In this document: in pieces, positions 20,339-24,113 of the stretch
How positions within the stretch are numbered: the stretch's first letter is position 1
Layout: the number at the start of each line of letters is the position of its first letter
IMG/VR virus record: IMGVR_UViG_3300036985_004800
Span: 1 to 24,113 of that record
Direction: 5' to 3' (one strand)
DNA: 24,113 bases
Source: a virus
The notes under the pieces: model-generated
What the model saw: only the letters and a program-made list of their open reading frames with translations
What the model was told of the DNA's origin: nothing
Database searches by the model: none
Program-made: the position numbers and the translations under genes

Positions 20339-21916
20339 ATGGCGTACGAATGGCCCACTGACGTTGTGAATGACGCGGACATCCTGTCGCCCGGTCGGTT
20401 CAATGAAGACCTCGGCAACATCGCTGAGGTCTTGAACGAGCTGGACGCGCACAACCTTGAGGCCGCCTCGTTCGCCGCCAGCGCGACGTTCGACTCCGCC
20501 GCTGTCGGGCGCATCTATTGGGCTGCCAAGACTGTGAATCCGGCGTTCGGCGACAGCACTTCGTATGGGTATCCATCGAAGACTGCTACGGACGTGTACC
20601 AAGTTCGGAATAACTCGCAGTGGCAAGACCTGCCTTACGCTACGGTCACTACGGCTGCGACCGGGAACTCGGTGTTTCGCATCGACGCATTCGTGCAGTA
20701 CATCTGGTTCGACTGGTTGGGCACGACGATTAAAACTGAATACGACCACGTCTCTCACTCGAACAGCACGTATCCCGAGTCGTCGCTTCCTTGCGCGTTC
20801 CAGGTCGCTATTGTTGTAGACGGCACGTTAATCGAGTCTTCAATTAGTGGGCACCTCTCCCTGCGCCATCGAGACTTCTGGCCGGTGAAGGCGAATCCTG
20901 AACGTAATAACCCCACGAGTCTTGGCGCTACGTCGCTCACGCAGCCCGGACCCGCAAGTCCGAGAACGCCGCGCATCTTCGGCATGGGCCCCGAGTGCGC
21001 AGGCGTCGTGATTCAGGCCGCAGTCGAAGTGCCCCCTGGGGCGCACACGATTAAGCTGGTGGTCCGGCGCCCTGTGTCTCCGCAGTCTGCGGGTCGGCTG
21101 CGTACGGACGCCCATGTGGATGAGGTCTACGTTTACAACCGCGTGCTTGTGGCGGAAGAGGCCCCCGTCTGGGCGCCGACCAGTAGTGCGGCTGCCGTTG
21201 TCGGTGCGGATATCTTCGCCACGGAGACAGTGCTCTCGACGACAAGCATCTACACTGATCGACTGAACGTGCTACGTACGGCGCAGAACGATATTCGCGC
21301 GCAGAACATCAAGAAGCACTCCCTGCGTTATGAGCATTTGCCGTCTATTTTGCTCAACGCAGCAACGGCGAACATCAACCCTGGGTTGGTGCAGACTACC
21401 AACGATTACTACCCAGGCTACACTAATGTTTTCGCGTCTACGAAGACCGGTGACGACGGATGGTGGCTCGTAGATGATGGTGTCAACGACTTGGCTACGT
21501 CCACGGCGTTCACTATCTCGCCGACCGTTACGTCTTTTGTGCGTATCCGTGCGCATCTGCACGTCGCTGCGGTTGAGGACGCGACCGGAACGTATCCGTA
21601 CGCGAAAGGTTTCTTCGGCGCGTTTGCGCTGGGAATCTATAACGGTACTACGTGGGCCCTCATTCCCTTGTCGATTACGTTTCTGAACTCGTGGAACATC
21701 TGCGATAACGGGTCTGGTAATCCGGAGGAGACCAACGTGTCGCTCCTCGGCATTTTGGATTACCATAACACTCCGGGCAACTTTACTTTGTACAAAATTG
21801 GTGTCTTCGCATGCGGCATGCCGAACGCGGACTACGGCGGGTTGGCGCCGCCGTACCTGCGCGCCAAAGTGCGTTGGAAGCAGGGCGCCATCACCGCAGT
21901 TCAGTTGCGTCCCTAA
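20339..21916 (+). CDS. Fibre-like tail protein 1
   Basis: The 525-residue product opens with EWPTDVVNDADILSPGRFNE and a helix (DLGNIAEVLNELDAHNLEAA), a start often seen in proteins that anchor fibres to a virion. Two beta-rich halves follow. The first (about 95-275) ends in VPPGAHTIKLVVRRP and DEVYVYNRVLVAEE, and the second (about 330-525) carries GFFGAFALGIYNGTTWALIP and ends AVQLRP. The middle (residues 280-325) is probably a linker and helix (TDRLNVLRTAQNDIRAQNIK). The first beta half is similar in pattern to the next gene's product. A host-binding or baseplate role is inferred from position after the nozzle. No enzymatic motif is seen. The ribosome-binding site GGGTGA lies 4-5 nt before the ATG. 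Confidence 0.6.
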   Translation: MAYEWPTDVVNDADILSPGRFNEDLGNIAEVLNELDAHNLEAASFAASATFDSAAVGRIYWAAKTVNPAFGDSTSYGYPSKTATDVYQVRNNSQWQDLPYATVTTAATGNSVFRIDAFVQYIWFDWLGTTIKTEYDHVSHSNSTYPESSLPCAFQVAIVVDGTLIESSISGHLSLRHRDFWPVKANPERNNPTSLGATSLTQPGPASPRTPRIFGMGPECAGVVIQAAVEVPPGAHTIKLVVRRPVSPQSAGRLRTDAHVDEVYVYNRVLVAEEAPVWAPTSSAAAVVGADIFATETVLSTTSIYTDRLNVLRTAQNDIRAQNIKKHSLRYEHLPSILLNAATANINPGLVQTTNDYYPGYTNVFASTKTGDDGWWLVDDGVNDLATSTAFTISPTVTSFVRIRAHLHVAAVEDATGTYPYAKGFFGAFALGIYNGTTWALIPLSITFLNSWNICDNGSGNPEETNVSLLGILDYHNTPGNFTLYKIGVFACGMPNADYGGLAPPYLRAKVRWKQGAITAVQLRP

Positions 21917-21953
21917 CTTAAGCTGAACCTAATCGTGGGTTTAAGGAAGTACT

Positions 21954-22775
21954 ATGGCTGACGTAACATTTGCCTACCTGTATCCCGCGGGCGTATTTGA
22001 TACTGCGGGGCACAACAATAATATCTTCGACGCGACGAATGGCGTCTCCCTCTTGGGTGAGGCGAACGGGCGCATCCAAACCGCCAATATGCACTCCAGT
22101 TTCAAGATTGGAGCGGAGCATATCCTGCCGCATCAGGGCAAGGACGTTCACTCCGAATCCTCAACTCAAGCCGCACCTTTTGTGGATAATATGCTCTCGA
22201 CGGACGAGGACGTGGCGCTTGGCTACGTATCCATCCCGGGTGCGCAGGTTAAGTTCTACATCGCGTTCGCGCGCCCCTGGGTCGAAATCGCGTGGCAGGT
22301 GTATGTTCATGTCTTTCGGTTTGTGGGTCTATTCGATGACGGACACAGCTACAAGGGCGTGAACCTTCAGACGTTCATTGATGGCGTGCCAATTCCGCAT
22401 ACAAAGTGCGAGGTTCCTATCACGACCGTCTTCGATTCATCTACGGTTGGGTACGTAGATCGAATGTTCTCTAATGAGAGCGGAAGCGCGCATGTCGTGG
22501 CGCAGTCGCATTTAGTGCCGAATATCGGCGTTGGATATCACACGCTCGAAGTAAGGTTATGGATGGAGATGTCGCGTACGAACGAGAATAACTACCTTAT
22601 TCCGCGCGGCTCGAACCCCCCATTGTTTCCGGCGGCGTTCGGTACTGGCGCCGTGGGCGGTTACGGCACGGACTGGACTGGCGCGCTAGCCGATGTCTTG
22701 GGTTTGGGTTATCCGCATGACGTGTTCAACCGAGTTACGTTCGGCTGTAGGAACGTGGTCGTTTCGCAGTATTAA
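21954..22775 (+). CDS. Fibre-like tail protein 2
   Basis: The 273-residue product has AAGGA before the ATG and follows the previous gene by 37 bases. It is beta-rich and aromatic (VKFYIAFARPWVEIAWQVYV; HVFRFVGLFDDGHSYKG). Near the end, HLVPNIGVGYHTLEVRLWME and RVTFGCRNVVV repeat the architecture VPPGAHTIKLVVR ... VYVYNRVLV of fibre-like protein 1. That suggests a shared beta-sandwich module and ancient duplication. Codon use is less C-biased than in the capsid gene. It is probably a virion surface protein or receptor-binding accessory. No chaperone or peptidase motif is seen. Confidence 0.55.
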   Translation: MADVTFAYLYPAGVFDTAGHNNNIFDATNGVSLLGEANGRIQTANMHSSFKIGAEHILPHQGKDVHSESSTQAAPFVDNMLSTDEDVALGYVSIPGAQVKFYIAFARPWVEIAWQVYVHVFRFVGLFDDGHSYKGVNLQTFIDGVPIPHTKCEVPITTVFDSSTVGYVDRMFSNESGSAHVVAQSHLVPNIGVGYHTLEVRLWMEMSRTNENNYLIPRGSNPPLFPAAFGTGAVGGYGTDWTGALADVLGLGYPHDVFNRVTFGCRNVVVSQY

Positions 22776-22849
22776 GCGTAGGTTCCACGTCTTTCGGGCG
22801 GAGTGGCGCCTCCTCCCAGCCTTTGATATGATACCCTTGAGGTGCAATG

Positions 22850-23536
22850 ATGAGCGACACGAGCACTCCTCTCGCGGCAGGTCTGGGCGCTGCCGCCCCT
22901 GCCCTGGTGTCCGCTGGAATCTTCGGACTCTCAGATGTGATCTCTGGCCGGCGAGCGCAGCGGAAGCGCTACGAGGGGATGGTCCTCGACGACTACCATC
23001 GTTCTACGACTGAGGGCCTGGGCCTCTCAAACGCGGCGAAAGGCAAGGCTCTCTCTGAGGCAAGGGCCGCGATTCGCGGTGACCAGCGTGAGCTTCAAGC
23101 TGAAGTCGCGCGCTCGGGTGGGGTCCAAAAGGTTGAGAACCTGGGCGCGCTCGCCAACGCCCGCGCTTCGGGGATTGCGCAGGCGCGCTCCAACATTCAG
23201 GCGCAGTCCGACGCCCTGAACCTGGAGCGCACCGCCCGGCTTCGGCAGGAGATGGCCCAGATGGGCCGGCAGGGACCGGGGCCGGGCGTTCAAGCTCTCG
23301 CGGATGGGCTGGGCGCCGGAGTTCAGGCGGGCATCGGTCAGTACGCTGAGAACCCCGAGAGTTCCAGGCTTAACGATGCACTTCGTAACTCTTGGGCCAA
23401 GACGCAGGAGAACGCTGCGATCCGTCAGAATGAGCGCATTGCGCGACGATCTGAACGAAGCGCCGACCGTACGGCCAGCAAGCGTGCCCGTATGTCCGAA
23501 GACGCTGCGATGAAGCTCGCCGAGGGAGGAAACTGA
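22850..23536 (+). CDS. Putative internal virion protein (gp14-like position)
   Basis: Two adjacent ATGs occur at 22847 and 22850. I prefer the second because GAGGTG (22839-22844) is 5 nt from it and only 2 from the first. The 228-residue product has an N-terminal hydrophobic Ala/Gly segment (LAAGLGAAAPALVSAGIFGL, residues 8-27). Beyond it lies long charged helix (ARAAIRGDQRELQAEVARSG; SGIAQARSNIQAQSDALNLE) and a basic C-terminus (RIARRSERSADRTASKRARM). A short hydrophobic N-terminus followed by coiled coil and the place after fibre genes fit ejection proteins such as T7 gp14, which form the first trans-envelope channel. Family membership is inferred from architecture. TATGAT (22827) is a possible -10 box upstream. 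Confidence 0.6.
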   Translation: MSDTSTPLAAGLGAAAPALVSAGIFGLSDVISGRRAQRKRYEGMVLDDYHRSTTEGLGLSNAAKGKALSEARAAIRGDQRELQAEVARSGGVQKVENLGALANARASGIAQARSNIQAQSDALNLERTARLRQEMAQMGRQGPGPGVQALADGLGAGVQAGIGQYAENPESSRLNDALRNSWAKTQENAAIRQNERIARRSERSADRTASKRARMSEDAAMKLAEGGN

Positions 23537-23538
23537 CC

Positions 23539-24113
23539 ATGGATGACAATCTTACCACGTCCGAATCCATCATTTCAGACCCGAAGTTTCGACGCATTTC
23601 GAACTTCAGTGATGACCAAACTGATGTTGTCAACCTGTTCAAGTTTCTTAGTGAGGGTGCGCTTAAGCTGAACGCTGAAGCCGCTAAGGAGCGCGCCAAG
23701 GGCAATGACCAAGCCATCAAGGCGTACACGTCTGCGATGGATACTCGTGTTAAAGGTGCGAGCGCGCTTACGAAGTACATTGCGGACCTTGGTTCGAATG
23801 ATGCCCGCGTGCGTTCTGCGGCTATTGCTGGTATTGCTAATACGACCAAGGCGCAAATCGAAGCGTTCACCAAGATTGAGAAGCAGGAGTCCGGCAGTTT
23901 CCATCCGTGGTTCGAGCGGGCACGCGGTAACGCGCGCTCCTCTACTGGCGGTGTAATGGGGCCGAGTTTCTGGACGGGCCTTGTGGGTGGTGTTATTCAG
24001 GATGCTGAAATCTCGCGCGAGAACATTAACATCCCCTGGTTCGTCAACGTGGTTCAATCGAAGATTGACCACGGCGAAATTGGTGACTGGCGTAAGATGC
24101 GCGAGCAGTTGGG
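23539..24113 (+). CDS. Partial protein, probably a second internal virion protein
   Basis: The ATG at 23539 lies 2 bases after the previous stop. Its ribosome-binding site GGAGGAA is inside the end of that gene, so the two are coupled. The frame stays open for 191 codons to the window edge. The start MDDNLTTSESIISDPKFRRI is acidic, and residues 30-110 are helical (LKLNAEAAKERAKGNDQAIK; SAAIAGIANTTKAQIEAFTK). Around residues 125-155 a Gly/Trp stretch (GGVMGPSFWTGLVGGVIQDA) could be membrane-active. T7-like phages encode larger ejection proteins after gp14, which fits this order. It is truncated at the 3' end by the window, so no final family call is made. Confidence 0.65.
   Translation, partial: MDDNLTTSESIISDPKFRRISNFSDDQTDVVNLFKFLSEGALKLNAEAAKERAKGNDQAIKAYTSAMDTRVKGASALTKYIADLGSNDARVRSAAIAGIANTTKAQIEAFTKIEKQESGSFHPWFERARGNARSSTGGVMGPSFWTGLVGGVIQDAEISRENINIPWFVNVVQSKIDHGEIGDWRKMREQL

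Noticed and set aside
1-24113. Integrase, transposase, CRISPR array or lysogeny genes
   Set aside because: No such protein motifs, repeat-spacer periodicity or terminal inverted repeats of insertion sequences were seen, so the lifestyle cannot be stated from this window.

Overview
The window looks like part of a GC-rich tailed double-stranded DNA phage (or prophage) genome. It covers the DNA-packaging, head and short-tail modules and a left arm of small unknown genes. The tail set is a head-tail adaptor, a nozzle-like protein of about 700 residues, fibre-like proteins and two proteins at the internal-virion-protein position. No tape measure or sheath gene is seen, so a podovirus is the best guess. 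Shine-Dalgarno (SD) sites are strong and bacterial. The host is uncertain. Two near-perfect sigma-54 promoter sequences would point to a sigma-54-bearing GC-rich Gram-negative such as a proteobacterium or myxobacterium, but that is inference.

Layout. 1-1480: leftward small genes, namely a possible 28-residue ORF, a DUF6948-like gene with an apparent -1 frameshift, an acidic 77-residue protein, a basic 75-residue protein and a 41-residue Cys-rich protein. 1480-2540: gene-free and repeat-dense, with two copies of a 50-bp promoter-like element, an AT-rich tract, tandem sigma-54-type promoters, several long inverted repeats and direct repeats. It may be an origin and/or a regulatory RNA locus. 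2543-4370: two leftward genes of unknown function separated by about 570 bases of structured, gene-free DNA. 4600-5675: three 14-bp iterons, a sigma-70-like promoter and a rightward gene with a C-terminal winged-helix-like domain, ended by a terminator. 5686-6495: about 800 bases without a credible gene, full of short perfect hairpins and closed by a second strong terminator; a candidate large non-coding RNA.

6511-13040: leftward packaging and portal operon. In transcription order it holds a ribbon-helix-helix-like protein, the large terminase, a 98-residue acidic protein, the portal, a Cys-containing protein, a 150-residue protein and a scaffold-like protein. 13202-24113: rightward operon with a head-decoration-like protein, major capsid protein, second decoration-like protein, adaptor, a small protein, nozzle, two fibre-like proteins, an internal-virion-like protein and a further protein cut by the window end. 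The portal/scaffold group is thus transcribed away from the capsid gene it must work with, which is unusual. Terminators and promoter-like sites between the decoration, capsid and adaptor genes suggest separately set expression levels.

The parts that known families explain least are the gene-free stretches at 1480-2540, 3135-3740 and 5686-6495.
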